The position numbers and the translations under genes were made by a program. From assembly GCF_023499255.1 (NCBI RefSeq), contig NZ_CP092183.1, positions 4,522,501 through 4,586,500 of the forward strand: 64,000 nt of DNA, read 5' to 3'. Of the stretch, positions 34,010 through 45,419 are shown piece after piece (the stretch's first letter is position 1; each line of letters opens with the position of its first letter). This DNA is from Couchioplanes caeruleus. GTDB taxonomy: Bacteria; Actinomycetota; Actinomycetes; Mycobacteriales; Micromonosporaceae. The notes beneath the pieces are model-generated. The model made no database searches. It saw only the letters and a program-made list of their open reading frames with translations, and was not told where the DNA came from.

Positions 34010-36474
34010 CGGCCATCCTCACGGTCGGGGAAAGCGGAGGGGACGGCAGCGCGGTCCAGGGCCGTGGCGTCCTCCAGCTGGGTCATGGCGAGCGCCGCGG
34101 CTTCGGTACGGGTGCGGGCGCCCAGCTTGCGCATGCCCGCCCGGATGTGGGTGTCGACGGTCTCGGCGGAGATGCCGAGCTGCCCGGCGATGCGGCGGGT
34201 GGGCTCGCCCGCGGCGACCAGGCGCAGCACCTCGGCCTCCCGGCGGGTGAGCTGGGTGCCGGAGCGGGGGCTGCGGATGTCGCGGTGCACGTGGTGCCGG
34301 CGCAGGCCGCGGCGGGCGCGGCCGGCGAGGACGACCAGCCCGGCGGTGTCGGCGAGCTGTTCGGCCTGCAGGAGCGCGTCGACCGCGCGGTGCGGGTCGC
34401 GGTCGAGCAGGCCTGCGGCGAGCAGGCAGCGGATCTGTTCCCGCAGGGCGGTGCCGGCCCAGGCCTCGGCGGCGGCGGTGAAGCCGGTGCCGGTCGCCCA
34501 GGCGGTCAGCGTGCGGCGGGCCGCGGCGGGCAGCGCGGCGGGGATGGCCGGGCCGGCCGCGGCGGCGCCGGCGTCGTACGCGGCCCAGCGGGCGGTGATG
34601 TGGTGCAGCCCGGTGAGCAGGCCGGGCGCCGCGGTGTCCGGTGCGCGGGCGGCGCGGTCGGGTTGCCCGTCGAGCCACGCCGCCTCCCGGGCCACCCAGG
34701 CGGTGGCGGGGTGCGCGGCGTCGGCACCGAGGCGGGCGCGGGCGGCGGCGAGCAGGCCCGTGTCGGCCTCGACCAGGGCGGTGGCGGCCAGCGCGTAGCC
34801 GCGGGCGTCGGCGGGCAGGGCGCGGTCGGTGAGGTCGGCGCTGCGGCGTACCACGTCGTCGACGGCGGGGGTGGCGCCGCGCAGCACGTCGGCCCAGCCG
34901 GCGGCGGCGAGGAAGCGGGTCTGCCAGCTGTACGCGAGGTCGCCGGCGCAGGCGTCGGCGGCGCGGCGTGCGGTGGCGGCGGCGTCGTCGAGGCGCCCGT
35001 CGGCGGCGAGGTGCTCGACGAGCAGCCAGGCGCTCCACCGGCCGGTGAGCGGGTCGGCGGTGCCGGCGGCGGCCGCGAGGGCCTGCTCCCAGCCGGGCGT
35101 ACGGTGCGCGGCGCGCACGGCGGCGAGGGCGGCCGCGACCCCGGGCGCCGGTACGGGATGCCGCGCGGCGATCTTGTCGGCGGTGTCGAGCGCGCCGGCC
35201 GGGTCGGTGGCGAGGTCGGCCAGCAGCAGGATGCGGTCCCGGGCGGCCACCACGGTCGCCGAGGCGGCGTCGGGCACGGGGCGTACGCAGTCGCGGGCCG
35301 CCGCGGGGTCGCCGCCCTGCAGCAGCGCCTCGCCGCGCAGCACGTCGGCCTCGACGCCGAGCGGCCGGGCGGTGGTGAGCACCCGGGCGGCGGCGTGCGG
35401 GCGTCCGGCGGCCAGCAGCGCGTCGGCGGCGGCGAGGCGTACCCGCGGGTCGACCGTGACGCCGGGCAGCTCGCACGCGAACAGCAGCAGGTCGGCGCGG
35501 TCGCCGCCGCCGGCCCGGTCGGCCCCGGCGAGGGCCCTGCGGTACGCGCCGGGATGGTCGCCGGCGGCGGCGAGGTGCCGGGCGGCTTCCGCGTCGGGGG
35601 TCAGCGCGGCCAGCGCCTGGTGCAGTTCGGTGCGGGCGTCGCCGTCGAGCAGCCCGGCCGCGGTCTCGGCGAGGTACGCCGACACGGGCACGATGCCGTC
35701 GCCGGCCTGTTCGACGAGCCCGGCCTCGTGCAGCACGGCCGCGCCCGGGCCCAGCATCGCCGCGGGTGCGGGACGCCCGAGCAGGCCGAGCGCGGCGAGC
35801 GCGGTGCGGGCGGGGCGGGGCAGGTCGGCCAGGGCGGTGGCGATCGCGTACGCGACCTGGTCGATGCCGGTGTCGGCGGCGCCGCGTCCCCCGGCGGCGT
35901 GCCGGGCGAGCGCGGTGACCGCCAGGGGGTTGCCGCCGGCGCGGGCCAGCACCTCGGCGAGCGCGTCGTCGCCGAGGTGCGGTGCGGTACGCCGGGCCAG
36001 CGCGGCCGCGTCGGCCGGGCTCAGCGGCGGCACGTCGAGCCAGGCGGTGGCGGCGGCGCGCAGCGCGGCGACGGTGTCGGCGGGCAGCCGGTGCGGGGTG
36101 CGCAGCGCCACGACGACGCGCACGTGGGCGGCCAGGTGCGGCAGGGCGGCCAGCGTGGCGGTGTCGGCGTACTGCAGGTCGTCGAGGACGAGCAGGCCGC
36201 CGCGCACCCGGGAGCGCACCGCCTCGGCCAGCAGCGGGACGTCGTGCACGGGCAGGCGGGCCCGCACGGCCCGCGACAGCGCGAGAGCGGGCACGGCGGC
36301 GAGCATGGCCAGGCCACCACCGGCGTACGCGGTGCCGCCCGCGGCGGCGGCGACGCGGCGCAGCAGCGTCGTGCGGCCGGAGCCCGGCGCGCCGGTGAGC
36401 ACGACGAGGCCGGGGCGGCGCAGATGCGCGGCCGCGAGCCCGGCCAGGTCGTGCGATGCCACGCGCGCCCCCAT
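34006..36474 (-). CDS. large ATP-binding LuxR-family (LAL/MalT-type) regulator
   Basis: 822 aa from ATG 36474. N-terminal P-loop VVLTGAPGSGRTTLLRR (about residues 21-36), Walker B-like LLVLDDLQYAD, an NB-ARC-like middle part (LARRTAPHLGDDALAEVLARAGGNPLAVTAL), TPR-like repeats, then a LuxR HTH (LTRREAEVLRLVAAGEPTRRIAGQLGISAETVDTHIRAGMRKL). LAL regulators couple ATP hydrolysis and inducer binding; they often control secondary metabolism. Co-transcribed with the following short HTH gene. The P-loop gene start faces the dynamin operon across 186 bp. Confidence 0.88.
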   Translation of the reverse strand: MGARVASHDLAGLAAAHLRRPGLVVLTGAPGSGRTTLLRRVAAAAGGTAYAGGGLAMLAAVPALALSRAVRARLPVHDVPLLAEAVRSRVRGGLLVLDDLQYADTATLAALPHLAAHVRVVVALRTPHRLPADTVAALRAAATAWLDVPPLSPADAAALARRTAPHLGDDALAEVLARAGGNPLAVTALARHAAGGRGAADTGIDQVAYAIATALADLPRPARTALAALGLLGRPAPAAMLGPGAAVLHEAGLVEQAGDGIVPVSAYLAETAAGLLDGDARTELHQALAALTPDAEAARHLAAAGDHPGAYRRALAGADRAGGGDRADLLLFACELPGVTVDPRVRLAAADALLAAGRPHAAARVLTTARPLGVEADVLRGEALLQGGDPAAARDCVRPVPDAASATVVAARDRILLLADLATDPAGALDTADKIAARHPVPAPGVAAALAAVRAAHRTPGWEQALAAAAGTADPLTGRWSAWLLVEHLAADGRLDDAAATARRAADACAGDLAYSWQTRFLAAAGWADVLRGATPAVDDVVRRSADLTDRALPADARGYALAATALVEADTGLLAAARARLGADAAHPATAWVAREAAWLDGQPDRAARAPDTAAPGLLTGLHHITARWAAYDAGAAAAGPAIPAALPAAARRTLTAWATGTGFTAAAEAWAGTALREQIRCLLAAGLLDRDPHRAVDALLQAEQLADTAGLVVLAGRARRGLRRHHVHRDIRSPRSGTQLTRREAEVLRLVAAGEPTRRIAGQLGISAETVDTHIRAGMRKLGARTRTEAAALAMTQLEDATALDRAAVPSAFPDREDGR

Positions 36475-36660
36475 CCCGCTGCGCACCCCTGCAGCGTTGC
36501 CTTGGCACGAACACGGGATCCGCCCGTGCCCGTCCCCTCGTAGTCTGTGCTGCGGCAGGCGATCCCGCCCTGCCCGCGTACGGGAAGGGCAACCACCTTT
36601 GTCTGCGATGACGGCCGCGGTCAGCACATTCTCCCTGACTGTGTGCTCGGCTGACGAGTC

Positions 36661-38319
36661 ATGACCGTCGGCCCGCTGTCCGCCCGCATGGCGACGCTGT
36701 GTGACGAAATCGTCGCGCGGGTCGGTCCGGAGGCCGCCGGCCAGGTGGAACACGTCCGTGAGCGGCTCGCGGAGCCGTTACGCATCGCGATCGCGGGACG
36801 GTTGAAAGCCGGAAAGTCGACACTCGTCAACGCGCTGATCGGCCGCCGTGTCGCGCCCACGGCCGCCGGGGAGTGCACCCGGGTGGTCACCCGGTTCCGC
36901 TACGGCACCGCCGACCGGGTCGACGTGGTGTGCCGCGACGGCGAGCGCCGCAGCCTGCCGCTGGGTGACGACGGCATGCTCCCGCAGCGCCTCGGGGTTC
37001 CCGCGGCCCGGGTGGCGTACCTGGACGTGACGCTGACCAGTGAGAAGCTGCGCGGGCTGACCGTGGTGGACACCCCGGGCCTGGCCTCCACCGACACCGG
37101 CCTGTCGGCCCGGGCCGCCGCCGAACTCGGCGACGCCGGGCACCAGGAGGCCGGGCGCAGAGAGACCGGGCGCGGCGAGCCCGCCCACCAGCCGGACACC
37201 ACGGCGCCGTTCGACGCCGCGATCGACGCCGACTCCGCCTCCGAGGTCGCCGCCGCGGAGGCCGTCGCGTACGTGTTCACCCAGGCCGTACGGGCCGACG
37301 ACGTGCAGGCGCTGGAGGCGTTCCGGTCGGCGTCGGCGCGGCTGGCCAGCAGCCCGATCAACGCGCTGGGCGTGTTCGGCAAGGTCGACACGCTCGTCGG
37401 CGGGGCCGCCGACCCGTGGCCGGTCGCCGGTCCCCTCGCCGAGCAGCAGGCGGCGCTGCTGGCCCGTACGGTGTCCGAGGTGATCCCGGTCGTGGGCCTG
37501 CTCGCCGAGACCGGTGAGGCGGGGCGGCTCACGGCCGCCGACTGCGCGGCCCTGCGGCAGCTGTCCGCCACCCCGGTAGACCAGCTGCGGGTGCTGCTGG
37601 CCTCGGTCGACCTGTTCCGCACCCGGCCCTCGGCGGTGGAGCCGGCGCGCCGGGAACGGCTGCTGGAGCTGCTCGACCTGTACGGCATCGGTTTCTGCCT
37701 GGCGCAGCTGGCCGCCGACCCGTCGCTGGGCAGCGGTGAGCTGGTGCGCCGGCTGGTGCAGGCCTCCGGGTTCCCCCGGCTGCAGCGCACGCTCGAGCAG
37801 ACCCTGCGGTGGCGCGCCGACGCGATCAAGGCGGGGTGGGCGCTGGCCCGGCTGGAACGCATCGCCGGGCACACCGGTGACCTGCGCGACCGCGAGACGC
37901 TGCGGGCGGCCACCGAGCGGCTGCTGCGCGAGCCGGCGTACCACCGGCTGCGGCTGCTGGAGGTCGCCCAGCGCGTCGCCACCGGTGCGGTTCCGCTGCC
38001 GGTGGCGTGGGAACGGGAGCTGACCCGGCTGGCGACCTCCGACGACGCCCGGTGGATCCTGCGGCTGCCGCACGCCGGCCCCGGCGAGCTGGCCGCGGCG
38101 GCGGTGGAGGCGGCGGGCCGCTGGCGGGTGTACGCGGTCGCCGGGGCCGCACCGGCCCAGTCGCGGGTCGCGCAGGTCGCGCACCGCGGCTTCCACCTGC
38201 TCGCCCAGGCGATCCAGTCCCAGACGATCCAGGCCCAGGCCGGCGCAGCGGAAGCCGCGGACCAGACCCGGCCGGGCAACGACGACGAGACCCGCGTGCA
38301 GACGGAGGCCGGACGGTGA
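36661..38319 (+). CDS. dynamin-family GTPase, first of a pair
   Basis: 552 aa. Dynamin-type G domain: P-loop GRLKAGKSTLVNAL (G46-S53), switch region TRVVTRF, G3 VVDTPGLAST and a G4-like FGKVDTL, with a long low-complexity insertion (residues about 160-195). The C-terminal half is helical, without obvious membrane anchor. Bacterial dynamin pairs (Streptomyces DynA/DynB, mycobacterial IniA/IniC) remodel or stabilise membranes. GTGA overlap with the next gene makes co-translation and a hetero-complex likely. ATG 36661 is the only start at the family's normal N-terminus. Confidence 0.88.
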   Translation: MTVGPLSARMATLCDEIVARVGPEAAGQVEHVRERLAEPLRIAIAGRLKAGKSTLVNALIGRRVAPTAAGECTRVVTRFRYGTADRVDVVCRDGERRSLPLGDDGMLPQRLGVPAARVAYLDVTLTSEKLRGLTVVDTPGLASTDTGLSARAAAELGDAGHQEAGRRETGRGEPAHQPDTTAPFDAAIDADSASEVAAAEAVAYVFTQAVRADDVQALEAFRSASARLASSPINALGVFGKVDTLVGGAADPWPVAGPLAEQQAALLARTVSEVIPVVGLLAETGEAGRLTAADCAALRQLSATPVDQLRVLLASVDLFRTRPSAVEPARRERLLELLDLYGIGFCLAQLAADPSLGSGELVRRLVQASGFPRLQRTLEQTLRWRADAIKAGWALARLERIAGHTGDLRDRETLRAATERLLREPAYHRLRLLEVAQRVATGAVPLPVAWERELTRLATSDDARWILRLPHAGPGELAAAAVEAAGRWRVYAVAGAAPAQSRVAQVAHRGFHLLAQAIQSQTIQAQAGAAEAADQTRPGNDDETRVQTEAGR

Positions 38320-40154
38320 CCGCGACCCGGGAGCTGGCGGGCGTGCTGACCGCCGCCGTCGACGACGCCCTGGCAGCCGTGCAGGCCGCCGACCCCGACG
38401 CCGGCGCGGAGCTGGCCGAGCTGCGCCGGCGCCGGCTGACCCGGCCGTCCATCGTGCTCGTGGGCGAGACGAAACGCGGCAAGAGCTCGCTGATCAACGC
38501 GCTGCTCGGGGTGCCCGGGCTGTCGCCGGTGGACGCCGCCGTGGCCACCGCCGCGTACCTGCACTTCTCCCCCGGCGCCACGGTGACCGCGACGGCGTAC
38601 GTGCCGGGTTCGGGGGAACCGGTCGAGCTGGGCGTCGAGCAGCTGGCCGAGTGGGCCACCGGGCGCGGCGGCGTACGGGCGCCGCGGCGCATCGACGTCA
38701 CCCATCCCGCGCCGCTGCTGCAGTATGTGAGCCTGCTGGACACCCCCGGCGTGGGCGGTCTCGACCCCGCGCACGCCGCCGTCGCGCTGGACGCGGTGGA
38801 ACGGGCGACCGCGCTGCTGTTCGTGGCCGACGCGTCGGCGCCGCTGTCGCAGCCGGAGCTGGAGTTCCTTGTCGCCGCGAGCGAACGCGTCGACGCGGTG
38901 GTGTTCGCCCTGACCAAGGTGGACGCGTTCCCCGGGTGGCGGCGCATCGCCGAGGACAACCGGGCGCTGCTGCGGGCCCGCGCGCCCCGGTTCGCGGACG
39001 CGCCGTGGTTCCCGGTGTCGGCGCGGCTGGCCGAGCTGGCCCTGGCGGTGCCCGCCGGGGAGCAGGCCGCCCTGGTCGACGCGTCACGCATCGCCGAGCT
39101 GCAGCACGCCCTGGTGGAGCTGGCCGGGCGCGGGCACCAGCTGCAGCTGGCCAACGTGCTGCGCGCCGCCCGCGCCGAGCTGGGCCGCCTGGAGCAGGCC
39201 GCGCAGGACCGGGCGGCCGCCGCCGAGGCCGACCCGGGCGCCACCGCCCGGGTCCGTCAGCAGCGCAGCGCCCTGGCCGCGCGCAAACGCACCGAGTCGC
39301 GGCAGTGGGCGCTGCTGCTCAGCGCCGAGACGCAGCGGGCCCGCGTCGAGGTGGTGGGGATGCTGCGGACCCGCATCGGCGAGCTGCAGCAGCAGGTCGG
39401 GGCGCGCATCGACACGCTGCGCGGCGACGGGCTGGCCGCCCTGCCCGACGAGGTGGACGCGGAGCTGCAGGCGGTGGCCGTACGGCTGTCGCAGGATCTG
39501 CAGGTCACGTTCCGGCAGGTCGGCGAGCGGGTGCTGGCGCAGGTGTTCGACGACGAGGAGCTGGCCGCGGTGCTGGACCGGCTCAACGCCACCCTGCGGC
39601 ACGCGCTGAACGCCGGGCCGCCGCGTGAGCACTCGCCCGACAACATGCTGATCGCGTTGTCCGCCGGCGGGATCGCCGTCATGGCCGGCCGCGGCGCGGT
39701 GTTCGGCGCGTCGCTGCTGGGTGTGGGCGGGGTGGTCGCCGGGGGCCTGCTGGTGCCGGTCGCGGGGCTGGGCCTGGGCGTGGCCGCCGGCGGGTACGTG
39801 CTGTACCGGCGGCGGGTGCAGTCGGACCGCCAGCAGGCCCGCGCGTGGCTGCGTGAGGTGCTCGGCGAGGCCCGCGCGGCGTTGCAGGACGAGATCTCGT
39901 ACCGGTTCACCGATCTGCAGTACGCCCTGGGCGTGGCCGTCGACGACGCCGTGGAGCGGCGCCTGCGCGACCTGGACGCCCGCATCGCCGAGATCGACGC
40001 GGCGGCCGCGGAGGACGCCGCGGGCCGGTCCCGGCGCCGGGCCGCGGCCGCCGCCGAGCTGCAGCAGGTCCGTGCCCGCGTCAAGCAGGCCGACGACGTC
40101 CTCGCCCGGGCCCGTGCCCTGGCGCCCACTCCCACCGGTCCGGAGGAATCATGA
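38316..40154 (+). CDS. dynamin-family GTPase with transmembrane hairpin, second of a pair
   Basis: 612 aa from GTG 38316 overlapping the previous TGA. P-loop VGETKRGKSSLINALLG (G50-S57), LDTPGVGGLD (G3), FALTKVDAFPG (G4). Coiled-coil segments around residues 270-410 and 540-600 flank two close membrane segments (NMLIALSAGGIAVMAGRG; VVAGGLLVPVAGLGLGVAAGGYVLY), the usual membrane-anchor of DynA/IniA-like proteins. Ends with ATGA overlap into the His-rich gene. Confidence 0.9.
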   Translation: MTATRELAGVLTAAVDDALAAVQAADPDAGAELAELRRRRLTRPSIVLVGETKRGKSSLINALLGVPGLSPVDAAVATAAYLHFSPGATVTATAYVPGSGEPVELGVEQLAEWATGRGGVRAPRRIDVTHPAPLLQYVSLLDTPGVGGLDPAHAAVALDAVERATALLFVADASAPLSQPELEFLVAASERVDAVVFALTKVDAFPGWRRIAEDNRALLRARAPRFADAPWFPVSARLAELALAVPAGEQAALVDASRIAELQHALVELAGRGHQLQLANVLRAARAELGRLEQAAQDRAAAAEADPGATARVRQQRSALAARKRTESRQWALLLSAETQRARVEVVGMLRTRIGELQQQVGARIDTLRGDGLAALPDEVDAELQAVAVRLSQDLQVTFRQVGERVLAQVFDDEELAAVLDRLNATLRHALNAGPPREHSPDNMLIALSAGGIAVMAGRGAVFGASLLGVGGVVAGGLLVPVAGLGLGVAAGGYVLYRRRVQSDRQQARAWLREVLGEARAALQDEISYRFTDLQYALGVAVDDAVERRLRDLDARIAEIDAAAAEDAAGRSRRRAAAAAELQQVRARVKQADDVLARARALAPTPTGPEES

Positions 40155-40771
40155 GCGACGAGCACGGCTGGCCGGAGTTGCACGATCCCGGTCACCACGA
40201 CGACCCGGGCCACCACGGCTACGACCACGACGACGACGGCGCCCACGCCGCCCACGACCCGGGCGAGGGGTGGCACGACGACGTGGCCGGCGCCGGCCAC
40301 GACGACCTCGACGCGATGGATCACGGCTGGGAGCACCCGGATCCCGCGGTCCACGAGGCGCACGAGGTGCACGAGGTCCCCGACGTGCATGACGCGCACG
40401 ATGTGCAGCAGGGGGCGGACGGGCACGCGGTCGTCGACGTCACCCACGGGCACGAGCTGGGCCCGGTCGGCGCGGACCCGGACGCGGCGGCCGATCCCGG
40501 TGACCTCGGCGACGACCCGGCCGGGGTGTTCCCGCCGTCGCTGGACGTGGGCCCGTTGCCCGAACCGGTCGACGGGTTCCCGTGGATCGACACGGGCAGC
40601 CTCGGCGCCGTCGACCCGCACGCGGTGCCCGCCGACCCGGTCACCGCGGCGGACCTGGCCGGGTACGCGGCCGAGGAGCTGCCGCCCGCCCAGGACCCGT
40701 GGGCGCACCTCGCGCAGTCGGAGGACCCGGCCACGAGCGCCCTGGCCCGCTGGTGGCGCGACAACGGCTGA
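40151..40771 (+). CDS. acidic, His-rich low-complexity protein of the dynamin operon
   Basis: 206 aa, start ATG 40151 overlapping the dynamin stop. Residues 1-95 are made of DHG, HDD, HDP and HEV words: a highly acidic, His-rich disordered part that could bind divalent metal or mediate assembly. The rest is acidic and Pro-rich with a conserved-looking C-terminus (YAAEELPPAQDPWAHLAQSEDPATSALARWWRDNG). I recognise no family. Operon position points to a partner or regulator of the two GTPases. Confidence 0.8.
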   Translation: MSDEHGWPELHDPGHHDDPGHHGYDHDDDGAHAAHDPGEGWHDDVAGAGHDDLDAMDHGWEHPDPAVHEAHEVHEVPDVHDAHDVQQGADGHAVVDVTHGHELGPVGADPDAAADPGDLGDDPAGVFPPSLDVGPLPEPVDGFPWIDTGSLGAVDPHAVPADPVTAADLAGYAAEELPPAQDPWAHLAQSEDPATSALARWWRDNG

Positions 40772-40880
40772 GCGTTGCGCCGTACGCACCCGCGGATGCT
40801 CTAAGCTGCCTGCCGAGCGGCGGGAAATCGCCCACCCACCAACGGACTAAAGGCCGGTCCACGCGGAGGTTTTCACGGTC

Positions 40881-42269
40881 ATGGGCGCACCCGTACATCC
40901 GCCGGCCGGCACCGTCACGCCCACCCCGGCACGGCGCGAGCGCACGGGCTGGTACTTCTACGACTGGGCGAACTCGGCGTTCTCCACGACCGTCATCACG
41001 GTGTTCCTGGGGCCGTTCCTGACCTCGGTCGCCGAGCAGGCCGCCGGGTGCGCGCTGGGCGCCGACGAGTGCGACGGGCGGGTGCATCCGCTGGGCATCA
41101 GCGTCGCCGCCGGGTCGTACTTTCCGTACCTGGTGTCGCTGTCGGTGCTGCTGACGGTGTTCGTGCTGCCCGTGATGGGTGCGATCGCCGACCGGGCCGA
41201 GCGTAAGAAGCCGCTGCTGGCCGCGTCGGCGTTCATCGGGGCCGGCGCGACCGTGGCGATGGCGTTCGTGACCGGTGAGCGGTACCTGCTGGGCGGGGCC
41301 TTGTTCATCGTGGCGAACGTGTCCTTCGGCGCGTCCGTGGTGGTGTACAACTCGTTCCTGCCGCGGCTGGCCGGGCCCGACGAGCGCGACAAGGTGTCCA
41401 GCCGCGGCTGGGCGCTGGGCTACCTGGGCGGCGGGGTGTTGCTGCTGCTGAACCTGGTGGTGGTGACGGTGCTCAGCGTCGAGGGCGACGACCGGCGCAC
41501 CCTGGACCTGGCCCGCTGGTGCATCGTGTCGGCCGGCGTGTGGTGGGCCGTGTTCACGCTGCTGCCGCTGCGGTGGCTGCGCGAGCACCCGGGTACGGCC
41601 GCGGGCGGCGCGCGCGGCAACGTGCTCACCGACGGGTTCCGGCAGCTGGGGCACACGGTGCGCAGCTTGCGGGCGTACCCGCTGACGTTGTTCTTCCTGG
41701 TCGCCTTCCTGGTCTACAACGACGGCATCCAGACGGTGATCGCGCTGGCCAGCCAGTTCGGCACCGAGGAGCTGAAGCTGGGGCAGAGCACGCTGATCGT
41801 CACCATCCTCATCGTGCAGTTCCTCGCGTTCGGCGGGGCGCTGCTGCTGGGTGCGCTGGCCGCGCGGATCGGCGCGCGCCGCACGGTGCTGTTCGCGCTG
41901 GCGCTGTGGCTGGTGGTGATCCTGGCGGCGTTCTGGCTGCCGGAGGGTGAGCCGGTGCCGTTCATGCTGCTCGGCGTCGGTATCGGCCTGGTGATGGGCG
42001 GCAGCCAGGCTTTGAGCCGGTCGCTGTTCAGCCAGCTGATCCCGGAGGGCCGCGAAGGCGAGTACTACGGCTTCTACGAGATCAGTGACAAGGGCACGAG
42101 CTGGCTGGGGCCGCTGGCGTTCGGGCTGGTGTACCAGCTGACCGACAGTTACCGCGTCGGCATCGTGTCGCTGGTGGTGTTCTTCGTCGCCGGTGGCATC
42201 CTGCTGGCGATGGTGCCGATGCGCCGGGCCATCACCGCCGCCGGTAACACGCCGCCGCGGCTGCTCTGA
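40881..42269 (+). CDS. UMF1/Atg22-type MFS transporter
   Basis: 462 aa, twelve helices. The signature ERTGWYFYDWANSAFSTTVITVFLGPFL at the N-terminus and GIGLVMGGSQALSRSLFSQLIPEGREGEYYGFYEISDKGTSWLGPL near the C-terminus define the UMF1 (Atg22-like) group, proposed to export amino acids or related solutes. RBS GGAGG lies 13 bp before ATG 40881 and a TAAGCT -10 upstream. It reads towards the GntR regulator 11 bp after it. Confidence 0.92.
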   Translation: MGAPVHPPAGTVTPTPARRERTGWYFYDWANSAFSTTVITVFLGPFLTSVAEQAAGCALGADECDGRVHPLGISVAAGSYFPYLVSLSVLLTVFVLPVMGAIADRAERKKPLLAASAFIGAGATVAMAFVTGERYLLGGALFIVANVSFGASVVVYNSFLPRLAGPDERDKVSSRGWALGYLGGGVLLLLNLVVVTVLSVEGDDRRTLDLARWCIVSAGVWWAVFTLLPLRWLREHPGTAAGGARGNVLTDGFRQLGHTVRSLRAYPLTLFFLVAFLVYNDGIQTVIALASQFGTEELKLGQSTLIVTILIVQFLAFGGALLLGALAARIGARRTVLFALALWLVVILAAFWLPEGEPVPFMLLGVGIGLVMGGSQALSRSLFSQLIPEGREGEYYGFYEISDKGTSWLGPLAFGLVYQLTDSYRVGIVSLVVFFVAGGILLAMVPMRRAITAAGNTPPRLL

Positions 42270-42279
42270 GGGGGACGCG

Positions 42280-42642
42280 GTGGACATCACGATCGACACG
42301 GCGTCGGCGGTGCCGCCGTACGAGCAGGTCCGGTTGCGGATCGCGGCGCTGGCCGCCGACGGCACGCTGGCGGCCGGCACCCGGTTGCCGCCGGTGCGCG
42401 CGCTGGCCGCGCAGCTGGGCCTGGCGGTCAACACGGTGGCCCGCGCCTACCGGGAGCTGGAGCAGGCCGGGCTGGTGGAGACCCACGGCCGGGCGGGCAC
42501 GCTGATCACCGCGGCGGCGGCCGGGACGCCGGTCGCGGCCCGGGAGGCGGCCCAACGGTACGCGGACGAGACGAAAGCCCTCGGACTGACACCGCAGGCG
42601 GCCTTGGCGCTGGTCGAGGCCGTGCTGCGCCATCCGGGCTGA
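42280..42642 (+). CDS. GntR-family regulator, YtrA subgroup
   Basis: 120 aa from GTG 42280. Single winged HTH AGTRLPPVRALAAQLGLAVNTVARAYRELEQAGLVETHGRAG with a short C-terminal helix pair, the YtrA layout that usually represses an adjacent transporter. Ten bases after the MFS gene, so the two are likely one operon, although YtrA targets are more often ABC transporters. Confidence 0.88.
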   Translation: MDITIDTASAVPPYEQVRLRIAALAADGTLAAGTRLPPVRALAAQLGLAVNTVARAYRELEQAGLVETHGRAGTLITAAAAGTPVAAREAAQRYADETKALGLTPQAALALVEAVLRHPG

Positions 42643-42652
42643 CCGTCGGGGT

Positions 42653-45157
<2,505 letters not shown>

Positions 45158-45218
45158 GTCTCCCCCATCGGCGGCGCGCGACGTCAACCGCGGCCACTGT
45201 AGGGGCAGCGTGCACGGC

Positions 45219-45419
45219 TCAGGTGGTGGTGACGGTGATGGCTCCGGCCGGGCACATGACGACGGCGCGTTGCAGCAGCTCCGGGTCCACGCCGTCGGGG
45301 TGCGGCTGCAGGACGACGACCACGCCGTCGTCGTCCTGGTCGAAGACGCTGCCCAGGGTCATGACGCAGTTGCCGGCGCCGATGCAGACGTCGCGGTCGG
45401 CGCGGACGTGGGCGCTCAC
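45219..45419 (-). CDS. 3Fe-4S ferredoxin partner of the P450
   Basis: 66 aa. Three Cys for a [3Fe-4S] cluster: RDVCIGAGNCVM and VVMCPAGAI (the Cys-x5-Cys and Cys-Pro pattern of P450-associated ferredoxins). GTG 45419 overlaps the P450 TGA (GTGA). Donates electrons to the P450 ahead of it in the operon. Confidence 0.92.
   Translation of the reverse strand: MSAHVRADRDVCIGAGNCVMTLGSVFDQDDDGVVVVLQPHPDGVDPELLQRAVVMCPAGAITVTTT

Noticed and set aside
34147..36543. 798-codon plus-strand frame of Gly/Arg repeats
   Set aside because: Antisense of the LAL regulator; composition is the usual high-GC shadow.
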